Source: Desulfitobacterium_A nosdiversum
GTDB taxonomy: Bacteria > Bacillota > Desulfitobacteriia > Desulfitobacteriales > Desulfitobacteriaceae
Direction of reading: 5' to 3'
Length of the DNA stretch: 64,000 nucleotides
Assembly: GCF_049860565.1 (NCBI RefSeq)
Contig: NZ_CP172056.1
Span: 3,224,001-3,288,000 of the forward strand
Shown here: piece by piece, positions 40,849 to 49,185 of the stretch
Layout: each line of letters starts with the position of its first letter
Position numbering within the stretch: position 1 is the first letter of the stretch
Notes under the pieces: model-generated
Told to the model about the DNA's origin: nothing
What the model saw: only the letters and a program-made list of their open reading frames with translations
Databases searched by the model: none
Program-made: the position numbers and the translations under genes

Positions 40849-40877
40849 TTGACATATACCCATATGGGGTATATGTT
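40849..40877 (+). promoter_or_regulatory. Promoter with CsoR/CstR-like operator in the spacer
   Basis: TTGACA (40849-40854), 17-nt spacer, TATGTT (40872-40877). The spacer is filled by the palindrome ATATACCCATATGGGGTAT, so a bound repressor would block RNA polymerase directly. It drives the DUF1847-rhodanese gene. The CbiM riboswitch leader begins about 130 nt away on the other strand. Confidence 0.7.
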
Positions 40878-40917
40878 CTAAACAAAGAAATTTCATTTTA
40901 TACTTATGGAGGTAAAG

Positions 40918-41820
40918 ATGGATTGCACAAAATGTTCGATTAAAGGATGCAGAAAACAGGAACCATGCTCTGATCGAAGCCATGACTACATTGAAAAGTA
41001 CGCTTCTTCTGATTATCAAATTTATACTAAAACAGCCTCTGAATTAATTGACAATGGCCGAGCCGGAACCCTAACGCGACTAAACGAAATCGTAGAATAT
41101 TGTCAGTTACGCGGTTATATAAAAATTGGTGTGGCTTACTGTTACAGTATGGAAAAAGATGCCCTGCTTCTCAGAAATTATCTTAAGCAAAATAATCTTA
41201 AACCTACCATGATTTCTTGTACTGTGGATGGAATTAAGGAATCTCAAATTGATCCTAATAAAACGACCAACGTAGTTTCTTGTAACCCGCTGGGTCAAGC
41301 CAACATCCTCAATTCCTCAGACGTTGAATTTACACTCTTAATGGGGCTTTGTCTAGGTCATGATATTCTCCTCCAAAAAAATTTAAAAATGGACTTTACT
41401 ACTTTTGTTGTAAAAGATCGAGTATTACAGCACAATCCTCTCCTTGGATTGCCTGGTCATCAGCCCTTAGAAGACACATTTATCGAAGAAATTCCAAATG
41501 ACTTTAACTTAATTAAAGTTGAAGAATTTAAGACCAAAGTAAAAAATCAACAAAGCCCAGAAGATTTATATCTTCTGGACTTACGAAATGCAGACTCCTT
41601 TAAGCAAAATGGCATACCCGGTTCAATCCATTGCACTTTAAATGATCTTCCCAAACAATATATGAAGATACTGCCAGATAAGCGAAAAGAAATTATCCTT
41701 TACTGTAATGGAGGGATCCAATCCATTTACGGGGTAATGTTCCTTTCTCTGAAAGGATATAAAAAGGTAAATAGTTTAGCAGGAGGTTTCTCCAAGTATT
41801 TACAGTCATTATTACAATAA
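40918..41820 (+). CDS. DUF1847-rhodanese fusion protein
   Basis: About 300 residues. The N-terminal 200 residues are DUF1847-like: a Cys cluster (CTKCSIKGCRKQEPC), IGVAYCYSMEKDA and VVSCNPLGQANILN with further Cys. The C-terminal 100 residues are a rhodanese domain (LYLLDLRNADSFKQNGIPGS) with active-site Cys in YCNGGIQS. Rhodaneses carry sulfane sulfur, so this may transfer persulfide between domains. The ATG at 40918 with GGAGGTAAAG is the start; an upstream ATG at 40906 overlaps the ribosome site. The promoter spacer holds a CsoR/CstR-like operator, in keeping with a persulfide response. Confidence 0.85.
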   Translation: MDCTKCSIKGCRKQEPCSDRSHDYIEKYASSDYQIYTKTASELIDNGRAGTLTRLNEIVEYCQLRGYIKIGVAYCYSMEKDALLLRNYLKQNNLKPTMISCTVDGIKESQIDPNKTTNVVSCNPLGQANILNSSDVEFTLLMGLCLGHDILLQKNLKMDFTTFVVKDRVLQHNPLLGLPGHQPLEDTFIEEIPNDFNLIKVEEFKTKVKNQQSPEDLYLLDLRNADSFKQNGIPGSIHCTLNDLPKQYMKILPDKRKEIILYCNGGIQSIYGVMFLSLKGYKKVNSLAGGFSKYLQSLLQ

Positions 41821-41913
41821 TCACGGATTTACTACATTGGCTGGATTACCCGTCTTTACTCTACAGGCGCCCATGACAGCGAGGTGTTATAATGCAAAAT
41901 ATGACCTTATGAA

Positions 41914-42603
41914 TTATTTAAAATCCTTAAAAAGAGAATTATCCTCGAACGGTTCTATACATTCCGGCTGGTCATATTTTGGTGAATTGACGATCTTCGA
42001 AACTTCATAGGCAGTCATTAAGTCCGACGGGTAAGGCCGGAGTAAACTCTTCAGAAATTGGCTGTCTGTAATCTTTGGATCCAACCATAACTTCTCCTGC
42101 TCTGGCGTAAGGATCGCCGGCATTCGCGTATGGATTGTCTCGATAAGTTCATTAGAAGTTGTGGTAATAACAGTGCAGGAATTAATCACCTCTCCTGTCG
42201 GTGAGCTCCATGTATCCCATAGACCTGCAAAACTAAATAAGCGGTTATTTTTAAGCGTAATACGATAGGGTTGATTAAACGTTCCTGACCTTTTCCATTC
42301 ATAGAACCCGTCCGCCGGGATTAAACAGCGTTTTTGTCGTAAAAGAGATTTAAACGCTGGCTTTTCATCGATTGTTTCTACTCTTGCGTTGATCATTTTA
42401 TTACCGATAGCAGGATCTTTAGCCCAGGATGGGATTAGACCCCACTGAAAAAAAGCAAGTGAATTTGAACCTTGGTTAAGTATAACGGGTATCTCTTGAG
42501 AAGGCGCTATGTTATACCGTGGTTTTAATTCCACAGAATCGTCGCTGATTTGAAATCGCTCAGCAATTTCCTCAAAATCTATAAGGGTAAAACGTCCGCA
42601 CAT
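41914..42603 (-). CDS. SOS response-associated peptidase (YedK/HMCES)
   Basis: About 229 residues from MCGRFTL. After Met removal the Cys2 forms a thiazolidine crosslink with abasic sites in single-stranded DNA. Other conserved residues are in RYNIAPSQ, NARVETIDEKPAFK, RCLIPADGFYEWK and THTRMPAIL, here IHTRMPAIL. The frame opens three codons earlier (42612), but Cys must be residue 2, so 42603 is the start. Confidence 0.95.
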   Translation of the reverse strand: MCGRFTLIDFEEIAERFQISDDSVELKPRYNIAPSQEIPVILNQGSNSLAFFQWGLIPSWAKDPAIGNKMINARVETIDEKPAFKSLLRQKRCLIPADGFYEWKRSGTFNQPYRITLKNNRLFSFAGLWDTWSSPTGEVINSCTVITTTSNELIETIHTRMPAILTPEQEKLWLDPKITDSQFLKSLLRPYPSDLMTAYEVSKIVNSPKYDQPECIEPFEDNSLFKDFK

Positions 42604-42669
42604 TTTGATCACCTCTTTTTACTATTTTACATCTAAACTCTTAAAACTGGCCAGAATTTAAGTTGAAGG

Positions 42670-42724
42670 AAAAATGGGTTTTGCGAAATGAACTTAATTG
42701 TTCGTTTTGCAAAACCCATTTTTT
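42670..42724. terminator. Terminator-like inverted repeat
   Basis: AAAAATGGGTTTTGCGAA pairs with TTCGTTTTGCAAAACCCATTTTTT on opposite sides of a short AT-rich loop, between the triple-SHOCT gene (ending at 42738) and the YedK gene start (42603). On the minus strand it would end the SHOCT transcript. Confidence 0.75.
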
Positions 42725-42737
42725 AATCCAGACTTGG

Positions 42738-43190
42738 TTATTGAATATCAGTTTTTCTCTTTTGAAACTCTTCAGCAGAAATTTCACCCTTCGCATACCT
42801 CTCTCGAAGGATATCCAAGGCCGACTGATATCTATTTTCTTTTATTTCTTTTCTTCTTTTAACATATTCTCTGGAATCAACTTCACACTTTGCGTACTGT
42901 TCTTGTAAGGATATCATTCTAGGATTATTAGAATCCAGCCAATATTCGTCTTCGAGAATCATACTTCTTTCTTGATACTCATCGGCACTGATTTCATGTC
43001 TGGCATACTTTTCTTTGAGGATTTTAGAAAGTCTGTTCAGTTCAGGATGATTGCTTTTTCTCGCTAACTCATTCATTAAGCCAAAGAAAACAACAACTGT
43101 TAAAATAAGTAAAATAAAAAATATAATCATACTGCCACCACTTGACCACCCCATGGAATAACCACGATTTAGCTCAAATCCATATCTCAT
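42738..43190 (-). CDS. Membrane protein with three SHOCT domains
   Basis: 150 residues. One membrane helix near the N-terminus (MIIFFILLILTVVVFFG) is followed by three repeats of the short SHOCT-like helix pair: LKEKYARHEISADEYQER, LQEQYAKCEVDSREYVKR and LRERYAKGEISAEEFQKR. Most SHOCT proteins have one C-terminal copy that mediates oligomerisation. Function unknown. Upstream are 11-bp repeats that resemble the sites near the two-component system at 9.2 kb. Confidence 0.8.
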   Translation of the reverse strand: MRYGFELNRGYSMGWSSGGSMIIFFILLILTVVVFFGLMNELARKSNHPELNRLSKILKEKYARHEISADEYQERSMILEDEYWLDSNNPRMISLQEQYAKCEVDSREYVKRRKEIKENRYQSALDILRERYAKGEISAEEFQKRKTDIQ

Positions 43191-43239
43191 ATAAAATCAC
43201 GTCCCTCGCCTTCTTGATATACAAGATATTAAAGTACTG

Positions 43240-43272
43240 TTGTGACAAAACTTTGACAAAGTTATGTCAAAA
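43240..43272. promoter_or_regulatory. Three 11-bp direct repeats (OmpR-type operator)
   Basis: TTGTGACAAAA / CTTTGACAAAG / TTATGTCAAAA in exact 11-bp phase, about 50 nt before the triple-SHOCT gene. The first unit is nearly identical to TTGTGACAAAT at 9261, suggesting a shared OmpR-family regulator. Confidence 0.55.
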
Positions 43273-43306
43273 GTCCAAACTTATGCAATTCAAACTCTTC
43301 ACCAAA

Positions 43307-43350
43307 AAGAGCAGCTGCTTATAACCCAAAGGGTTGTAAGAAACTGCTCC
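43307..43350. terminator. Hairpin in the 5' flank of the SHOCT gene, 3' of the symporter
   Basis: GAGCAGCTGCTTATAACCC pairs with GGGTTGTAAGAAACTGCTC around AAA. It lies 39 nt after the end of the symporter gene on the minus strand and probably terminates it, though the T-tract there is poor. Confidence 0.55.
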
Positions 43351-43388
43351 TATAAATTCAGATATTTTATTGAGTAAAACATACCTAA

Positions 43389-44777
43389 TTAAAACTGTAT
43401 AAATCCTAAACCTGTTAAAAGAACAAGGGCAATAGCAACTGGTGCGAAAAACTTGACTAGGATAAAATATATCCTTGCCAACCCCTCATTCTTCAAACGC
43501 CCATGATTACTAAACACCTCAAACATATCTTCAAATCCCCAACGCCATCCGACAAAGATAGCAAAGAAAATTCCCCCTAAGGGCAGCAAGATATTTGATG
43601 TTACAAAATCGTATAAATCAAAAAAGTTCTTGCCAAAGATATGCATTTGAGAAAGCAATGTCGTTGAAAGTGTTGCTGTTGAACCTACTAAGGCAATGGC
43701 CATAATCGTTCCGAGTGTTGCCATACGCCTAGAGATTTTATATTCCTCAACAATATAGGCAACAGGAACCTCAAGCAAGGACAGTATGGCACCCGTTGCT
43801 GCGACAGCAACAAGAATAAAGAATAAAATCATAAAAAACCGGCCAAAAGGCATTGAACTAAATACTGTGGGAATCGTAATAAATAATAGTGATGGCCCAG
43901 CATCCGGCTTAAAACCAAATGCGTAGACCGCAGGAAAAATTGCAATTCCGGCCATGATGGAAACAAGTGTATCCGAAAGCATTACAGTAAGCACCGTTTT
44001 GGGGAGATTTTCATTCTCTCCCATATAACTCCCATAGGTCGTCATTGTTCCCATTCCAACACTTAATTTAAAGAAGGCTAAACCTAAGGCTGCCAAAATT
44101 ACACTTATACTGATCTTGCTAAAATCAGGCTGGAACAGAAATTTCAATCCTTGGGACGCTCCCGGTAACGTCAATGAACGAATATCTACAATAAGAAGGA
44201 GCACAAAGAGAATAGGCATTAGGGCTTTTGTCACCCGTTCAATCCCTTTCGAAACTCCAGCCATGATGATCGTCCCTGTAAAAGCGAGTACAAAGAGCTG
44301 CCAAAAAAGAGGTTCTCCTACTCCGTTCACTAAGGTTTGAAAGACGGCAAATGTCTGTTGAGGGCTTGTTGATTCAATCGTTCCTGCAACAGCCTTAAAA
44401 ACATATGAAAAAACCCAGCCTGCTACACACGAATAAAACGCCATGATTAAAAAAGAACTTATAACACCTGAAACACCGACTAAAAACCAAGGCTCATGCT
44501 TTGCTAACGTTTTAAACGCTCCCACTGCATTTGCATGGGTTTTTCGTCCAATCATGAGTTCAGATAACATAATTGGTGCACTAATAAGCAGTGCAGCAAT
44601 CAAATAGATAAGAATAAATGCGGCTCCTCCGTTTTGACCCGTTACATATGGAAACTTCCAGATATTTCCTAAGCCTACTGCCGACCCCAAAGTTGCGGCA
44701 ATAACTCCTACACTACTCGAAAATCCTTCGCGCGGTTTTTTCCCTAACTGTGTATCTTGCAACCACGTGTCTTGCAT
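43389..44777 (-). CDS. Neurotransmitter:sodium symporter family transporter
   Basis: 462 residues, about 11 membrane helices, LeuT fold. The unwound TM1 motif GSAVGLGNIWKFPYVTGQNGG binds Na+ and substrate; TM2 shows LSELMIGRKTH. Bacterial members (LeuT, MhsT, TnaT) import amino acids with Na+. Substrate cannot be assigned. Start ATG with AAAAGGAG upstream; it seems monocistronic. Confidence 0.93.
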   Translation of the reverse strand: MQDTWLQDTQLGKKPREGFSSSVGVIAATLGSAVGLGNIWKFPYVTGQNGGAAFILIYLIAALLISAPIMLSELMIGRKTHANAVGAFKTLAKHEPWFLVGVSGVISSFLIMAFYSCVAGWVFSYVFKAVAGTIESTSPQQTFAVFQTLVNGVGEPLFWQLFVLAFTGTIIMAGVSKGIERVTKALMPILFVLLLIVDIRSLTLPGASQGLKFLFQPDFSKISISVILAALGLAFFKLSVGMGTMTTYGSYMGENENLPKTVLTVMLSDTLVSIMAGIAIFPAVYAFGFKPDAGPSLLFITIPTVFSSMPFGRFFMILFFILVAVAATGAILSLLEVPVAYIVEEYKISRRMATLGTIMAIALVGSTATLSTTLLSQMHIFGKNFFDLYDFVTSNILLPLGGIFFAIFVGWRWGFEDMFEVFSNHGRLKNEGLARIYFILVKFFAPVAIALVLLTGLGFIQF

Positions 44778-44901
44778 AACTAAATACTCCTTTTACTGTC
44801 GTGAATTGTTCTGTCGTTTTTGCTTCTAAAATAGCTTTTGCGCATACAATAAGTATTATAACATACGTAATTCGGTCATTTTACAAAAAGCATATTCAGG
44901 A

Positions 44902-44934
44902 AACTTTCAGACAACTTTCAGGTAACATCTGGTT
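44902..44934 (+). promoter_or_regulatory. 11-bp direct repeats before FlxA-like gene
   Basis: AACTTTCAGAC / AACTTTCAGGT / AACATCTGGTT in 11-bp phase, ending about 10 nt before a TATAAT at 44943-44948. An OmpR-type activator site close to the promoter is likely. The core resembles the ACTTTTGCCAA units at 9292 only loosely. Confidence 0.45.
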
Positions 44935-45015
44935 TTATAAACTATAATTTAATTAACTTCTTTCTTGAGGCCATTATAGGATCAATTTAATAAAAACTTT
45001 TAAGGGGGTCTTAAC

Positions 45016-45342
45016 TTGACTGTTCAATCCGTTTCTTCAATCTCCAGTACAGGCAATACTGGTAATACCAGCGAAGTGCAACAGCTTGAAAATCAGATAA
45101 AAAAACTTCAGCAACAAATCAAATCCGAAAATCAGAGTACTGATGACTCTAAAACAAAACAACAAAAAGTTCAATTACTTGAATCCCAAATAGAGCAGCT
45201 TCAAGCCCAAATCCAGCAGCTCAAACAAAAAAATCAAATAAACAACAATACCCAAGTAAATAATACTCAAGCAGCAGAAAATCTAAACAGCGTTCAAACA
45301 TCCACGGTTAATAAGAGTGGAAATATCGATTATCTTGTTTAA
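45016..45342 (+). CDS. FlxA-like coiled-coil protein
   Basis: 108 residues, starting with TTG at 45016 after AAGGGGGTC. A Ser/Thr/Asn-rich N-terminus is followed by a Gln-rich heptad region in two blocks (VQQLENQIKKLQQQIK and VQLLESQIEQLQAQIQQLKQK), as in FlxA-like proteins, then an Asn-rich tail. Cytoplasmic; function unknown. It is followed by a clear terminator. Confidence 0.75.
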   Translation: MTVQSVSSISSTGNTGNTSEVQQLENQIKKLQQQIKSENQSTDDSKTKQQKVQLLESQIEQLQAQIQQLKQKNQINNNTQVNNTQAAENLNSVQTSTVNKSGNIDYLV

Positions 45343-45354
45343 GTAAAAACATAT

Positions 45355-45395
45355 AAAATCAACCATGGTTTCTATGAAAACATGGTTGATTTTCT
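45355..45395. terminator. Bidirectional terminator
   Basis: AAAATCAACCATG and CATGGTTGATTTT form a 13-bp stem flanked by A and T runs, between the FlxA-like gene (plus) and the DUF948-like gene (minus). Confidence 0.8.
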
Positions 45396-45407
45396 ATGTT
45401 TTACATT

Positions 45408-45788
45408 TCAATTCTCTCGACGTGAATCCAGGTAATCTTTAATAAGACTTACCACATCAACAATTGTCTTAATAAAAGATACTCCACTAACTGTCTTCTC
45501 ATTCAGAGATACCGCTGTCTCAACGAAGCTGCTACCCAAAGCATCGACTGTTGAGCCAATATCCTCAATCTGTTCTTGAGCCGATTTTGCCAAAAAGCCT
45601 GTGTTTTTAATGGTCTCCGGCAAGAGCGCCATTGACTTAGTAAACGGATCAGCATTTTTCTCCAAGAGATTTCCAAGCCCTTTGATCAGTGAATTCATAT
45701 TTCTCAATGTAATAACGGCGTATATACCTAGCAAAACAACCACTAATACAACAATAATTAGTAAAAAATCCGTAAGGGAAATATACAT
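45408..45788 (-). CDS. Small membrane protein, DUF948-like
   Basis: 126 residues. One N-terminal transmembrane helix (DFLLIIVVLVVVLLGIYAVITL) followed by an amphipathic helical region with periodic hydrophobics (LLEKNADPFTKSMALLPETIKNTGFL), as in DUF948 proteins. It starts 3 nt after the YtxH-like gene, a frequent pairing in Firmicutes. Likely envelope-stress related; role unknown. Confidence 0.7.
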   Translation of the reverse strand: MYISLTDFLLIIVVLVVVLLGIYAVITLRNMNSLIKGLGNLLEKNADPFTKSMALLPETIKNTGFLAKSAQEQIEDIGSTVDALGSSFVETAVSLNEKTVSGVSFIKTIVDVVSLIKDYLDSRREN

Positions 45789-45791
45789 ACT

Positions 45792-46187
45792 CTACACCCT
45801 GCCCTCACCGCAATCAGTTATTTCTTTTGTTTCTTCTCTAGTATCAGGTTCATCCTGAGATTGATTTTCATCCATGTTGGCAACTGCTGTTGACGTTTCT
45901 GTTTTATCTTCGTGCTTTTTGATTCTATCCTTTATAAGTTCCGAAGCATCACTTAATTTTCCTTTAGCATCTTCGAACTTTTCCTTTGCCTTCCCGGCAA
46001 GATCTTTAACCCCATCAGCAATATCTTCCCTTGTCTCCTTACCTACCTTAGGCGCCAGTAAAATTCCCAGCGCACTGCCTACGACAGTGCCAGCCGCTGC
46101 CCCAAACGCAATATTTTTTGCTGCTTTTTTGCGCGCGCTCCTTTGTTTCTTTTTTTTGTTTTCATCAATTAATTTTTTAATGGACAT
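45792..46187 (-). CDS. YtxH-domain protein
   Basis: 131 residues. Basic N-terminus, then the YtxH hydrophobic glycine motif (NIAFGAAAGTVVGSALGILLAPKVGKETREDI), then a long charged helical region (KEKFEDAKGKLSDASELIKDRIKKHED). Small stress-associated membrane protein; it pairs with the DUF948-like gene. ATG with AAAGGAGGCAGG upstream. Confidence 0.88.
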   Translation of the reverse strand: MSIKKLIDENKKKKQRSARKKAAKNIAFGAAAGTVVGSALGILLAPKVGKETREDIADGVKDLAGKAKEKFEDAKGKLSDASELIKDRIKKHEDKTETSTAVANMDENQSQDEPDTREETKEITDCGEGRV

Positions 46188-46289
46188 TTTCCTGCCTCCT
46201 TTACATTAACTCTCATTTCGGCTTAACTCAGAAAAGTCTGCTTTAATTTCATAGCTGTACTAAAGCTTTCGCCATTATCTAACATTTTC

Positions 46290-46734
46290 CTTTTAATAAA
46301 CAATATTACGGTAAAAAATAAGCCTTGAGCGTAAACCATTTGCATAAAAAGGCCTTTCTTATCTTTCATAGGTTTTCCCGGAATAGTCCTGAATTCGTTT
46401 CTAGGCCGAGCTTTCCAATAACCGCTAAGCAAAGTGCGTCGATTACATCATCAATTTTCTTTCGATATGGGCCATCTGCTAAGAACTTCTCGACAACTTC
46501 TTTCGCCTGAGGATAATATTGCTGAAGAATTTCGAGACGTTTCTGTTGTCCCTCTAGCGTTGATTTTTTCTCATAGACAGGCTCTGAATTGTTAAGTATA
46601 GAGAAACAGAATTCAGGATGACTTTCTACAAGCTTATTTTTCCATTGGGGATTCTCCTGCAAAAATTTATCAACCTGCCTTATGGCTTTTGTGATTCCTA
46701 ACGACTGTTCTGAAAGACTTTTCCCTAAAACCAA
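46290..46734 (-). pseudogene. DUF429 family protein remnant
   Basis: The 122-residue frame from 46734 matches only the C-terminal half of DUF429 proteins (predicted RNase H-like nucleases): LGKSLSEQSLGITKAIRQVD, SHPEFCF, KKSTLEGQQKRL and DDVIDALCLAV. The N-terminal catalytic half is absent, and the conserved C-terminal segment FRTIPGKPMKDKKGL...MQMVYA continues in another frame, so there is also a frameshift near 46400. It abuts the HD-domain gene. Non-functional by appearance. Confidence 0.7.
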
Positions 46735-47315
46735 GACATTCTGGGCTCTTGCTTTCGTTTTATCCGTTTCATAGATCGAACATCAATTAATTTATTAAAT
46801 TCGGCAAGAAACTCCTTTTCAACGCTCGTAAACTCTCGCTGCGAAAAATCATGCTCGATTAACACTTTAGGGGCAGGGTCAAACATTTGAAAGTCCATTA
46901 ATGCCGCAAACTCACAATGAAGCAGGGTATCATCAATCTCTTCTATTTGTTTAAGCTCTTCCTCAGATAAGTTTTCCAACCCGAACTTATGATAAATGAT
47001 TCGTTGCAGTTTTTCTTCAATGGAAAAGTACTCTGGTATGTTACGTTTAACAGGTCTAGTTAAATCGGAAATATAACTTTCACTCGCATCGTGAAGCAGA
47101 CACCCCACTTGAACGCGCTTAGAGCAGCCTCGTTCCTTAGCCTCCTTATAGCAGTTGATTGAATGTTGTGCAACTGAGAAAAAATGCTCACAATGACCGT
47201 TGGCTCTTGTCATTAGCGATAAAGCATGAGCAATATCTTCAATCTTAATATCTTCTTTTTGGGGTTCCAAAGGATAAAATTTAATCTTAGAATAGGTTAA
47301 TATATAATCGGACAT
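46725..47315 (-). CDS. HD-domain phosphohydrolase (YfbR-like)
   Basis: About 196 residues from the ATG at 47315 (GGAGAAAAAT upstream; the frame opens at 47393). Metal ligands of the HD fold are visible in HCEHFFSVAQHSINC, the HD doublet in LLHDASESYISD, and the late Asp in EIDDTLLHCEF. Members act as 5'-nucleotidases or general metal-dependent phosphohydrolases. Confidence 0.85.
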   Translation of the reverse strand: MSDYILTYSKIKFYPLEPQKEDIKIEDIAHALSLMTRANGHCEHFFSVAQHSINCYKEAKERGCSKRVQVGCLLHDASESYISDLTRPVKRNIPEYFSIEEKLQRIIYHKFGLENLSEEELKQIEEIDDTLLHCEFAALMDFQMFDPAPKVLIEHDFSQREFTSVEKEFLAEFNKLIDVRSMKRIKRKQEPRMSWF

Positions 47316-47548
47316 ATTTTTCTCCAATCTTTTTTCTATTTGAACATAAATGCTTCTATTCATGTTACTAAAGTAAAAATATAATAATTCCATAGAATTA
47401 GAGACTTACAAATAAAAAAAGAGCCCTGTCATTGAAGGCAGGAGCTGTGAAAAAGAATAAACATCTCATAACATAGTATAGGTATTAAACGTGTTTATAT
47501 TATGTTGAAATTGTGAAATTTTTGTGAACCAATCTAATGAAAATTCAA

Positions 47549-47581
47549 AAACGGGCTTTAACAAAGGTTAAAGTCCGTTTA
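47549..47581 (-). terminator. Terminator after tRNA-Leu
   Basis: On the minus strand AAACGGACTTTAAC and GTTAAAGCCCGTTT pair around CTTT and continue into TTTGAATTTTC, 11 nt past the tRNA 3' end. Confidence 0.75.
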
Positions 47582-47592
47582 ATATCAAAATA

Positions 47593-47679
47593 TGGTGCGA
47601 GTGATCGGACTTGAACCGATACGGGCTTTCACCCAATGGTTTTTGAGACCATCGCGTCTGCCGATTCCGCCACACTCGC
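47593..47679 (-). tRNA. tRNA-Leu(CAA)
   Basis: A full class II cloverleaf: acceptor GCGAGTG/CACTCGC with discriminator A and encoded CCA, anticodon stem ATGGT/ACCAT around loop CTCAAAA giving anticodon CAA (codon UUG), a long variable arm typical of Leu and T-loop GGTTCAAGTCC. 87 nt including CCA. Confidence 0.97.
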
Positions 47680-47812
47680 AAGTTTTTAGACAGATGACGA
47701 TTGTTATAATATCATTTCTGAAAAAAATAGTCAAGCCTAAAAATATAAGAAAACGTTTAATGATTAAGAAACGATTTAGAAACCTTGTCAGGCCAACCAT
47801 TTAAATTTTGAA

Positions 47813-49015
47813 TTATTTTATATAGGGATCATCTAATGCTGATTTTAACTGATTTAGTGCCTTTTGCAAAGTAGAACGGGAACAAGCAAAGTTAAATCTT
47901 ACAAATCCCGCCCCTTCCTCTCCAAACCAGCGACCTAAATCAACGGCTATTTTGGCCTTTTCTATAACAAAGCGGTCAATTTCATCCGCTGAAAGGCCTG
48001 TTCCCCTGAAGTCAGCCCAAACAAGATAAGTCCCCTGAGGTTTTATAATGTTAACCCCTTTCAGGTTCTTCTCAGTAAATTCAATCGCATAATCGATATT
48101 CGCTTCAACATAATCCAGAAGCTCATGTAAATAATTTTCACCGTATTTATAAGCTGCTTCCATAGCAATCAGCCCAAAAATGTTAATATCACTCACACTA
48201 TTAATTTCAAGTTGCTGAATATACTTTCTCCGCAGTTTACCATTAGGAATGATAATCGCTGAAATTTGTAGCCCGGCTAGATTAAAGGTTTTACTTCCTG
48301 AATAAGCCGTGATTACGTTTTGATTGATTTGTTCATTTAACTTGCCAAGAGGTGTATGACTATGCCCCTTAAGAATAAGGTCCGAATGGATTTCATCGGA
48401 AAAGATGATAACTCCGTTTTCTAAGCATAGTTCTCCTATCTTTCTCAGGTCCTGCTCAGACCAAACCCTGCCTACCGGGTTATGGGGATTGCAAAGAATT
48501 AAAAGCTTATTGTTCGGGTCTTTAACCTTACGCTCTAAATCTTCAAAGTCAATTTCATAATTCAATTTCTGATCATCAAACCTTAATGGGTTTTTTATTG
48601 TTTCCCGATGATTGTTAATAATACAGCGTTTAAACGGATAATAAACCGGGGGCTGGATAATAACTCCTTCACCCTCTTTAGTTAATGCTTGAATGACATA
48701 GGTTAGTGCCGGTACAACCCCGGCAGTCGCTACAATCCATTCTTTATTAAGCTTCCAGGCATGACGTTTATCAATCCATTGAATTACGGCTGAATCGAAG
48801 AATTCACCCTTTGACTTTGGGTAACCATATATTCCGAATTTAGCCTTTTCGACGATTGCCTCGATTACTTTTTTAGGAGCTTTAAAATCAGTATCTGCCA
48901 CCCACATCGGCAGGCAACCCTTTGCATTTAGTCCGGGAAACCGCTTTTCAAAGCCATCCCATTTAGAACACTCCGTTCCAATGCGGTTGATAACCTCATC
49001 AAAATTATTCTCCAT
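47813..49015 (-). CDS. MalY/PatB-family PLP-dependent C-S lyase / aminotransferase
   Basis: About 400 residues, fold type I PLP enzyme. The PLP Lys is in YSGSKTFNLAGLQ, with NPHNPVGRVWS, IFSDEIHSDL and the C-terminal FVRFNFACSRSTL (Arg for substrate carboxylate). PatB/MalY enzymes split cystathionine or cysteine conjugates; some act as regulators. The start is the ATG at 49015 with AAAGAGGTAATT upstream; the frame extends to 49042. No clear operon partner. Confidence 0.9.
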   Translation of the reverse strand: MENNFDEVINRIGTECSKWDGFEKRFPGLNAKGCLPMWVADTDFKAPKKVIEAIVEKAKFGIYGYPKSKGEFFDSAVIQWIDKRHAWKLNKEWIVATAGVVPALTYVIQALTKEGEGVIIQPPVYYPFKRCIINNHRETIKNPLRFDDQKLNYEIDFEDLERKVKDPNNKLLILCNPHNPVGRVWSEQDLRKIGELCLENGVIIFSDEIHSDLILKGHSHTPLGKLNEQINQNVITAYSGSKTFNLAGLQISAIIIPNGKLRRKYIQQLEINSVSDINIFGLIAMEAAYKYGENYLHELLDYVEANIDYAIEFTEKNLKGVNIIKPQGTYLVWADFRGTGLSADEIDRFVIEKAKIAVDLGRWFGEEGAGFVRFNFACSRSTLQKALNQLKSALDDPYIK

Positions 49016-49127
49016 TTTAATTACCTCTTTATAATCTTTCAATTCTATTTGATATATAATAAATTAGTATTTATATATGTATTGTAATATTCTTAGATAG
49101 AAAATCAATACATTAAATAAAAACAGG

Positions 49128-49153
49128 AGGGCATCCCATTCAGATGCTCTCCC
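49128..49153 (-). terminator. Terminator after accA
   Basis: GGAGAGCATC and GATGCCCTCC (one G-T pair) followed by TGTTTTTATTT on the minus strand, 33 nt after accA. Confidence 0.75.
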
Positions 49154-49185
49154 TATTTTCTTGAAAACTAAGCCGTTCTAGATAT

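Noticed and set aside
47400..47440. Terminator or small RNA near GAGCCCTGTCATTGAAGGCAGG
   Set aside because: Pairing is weak and no gene ends there; insufficient support.
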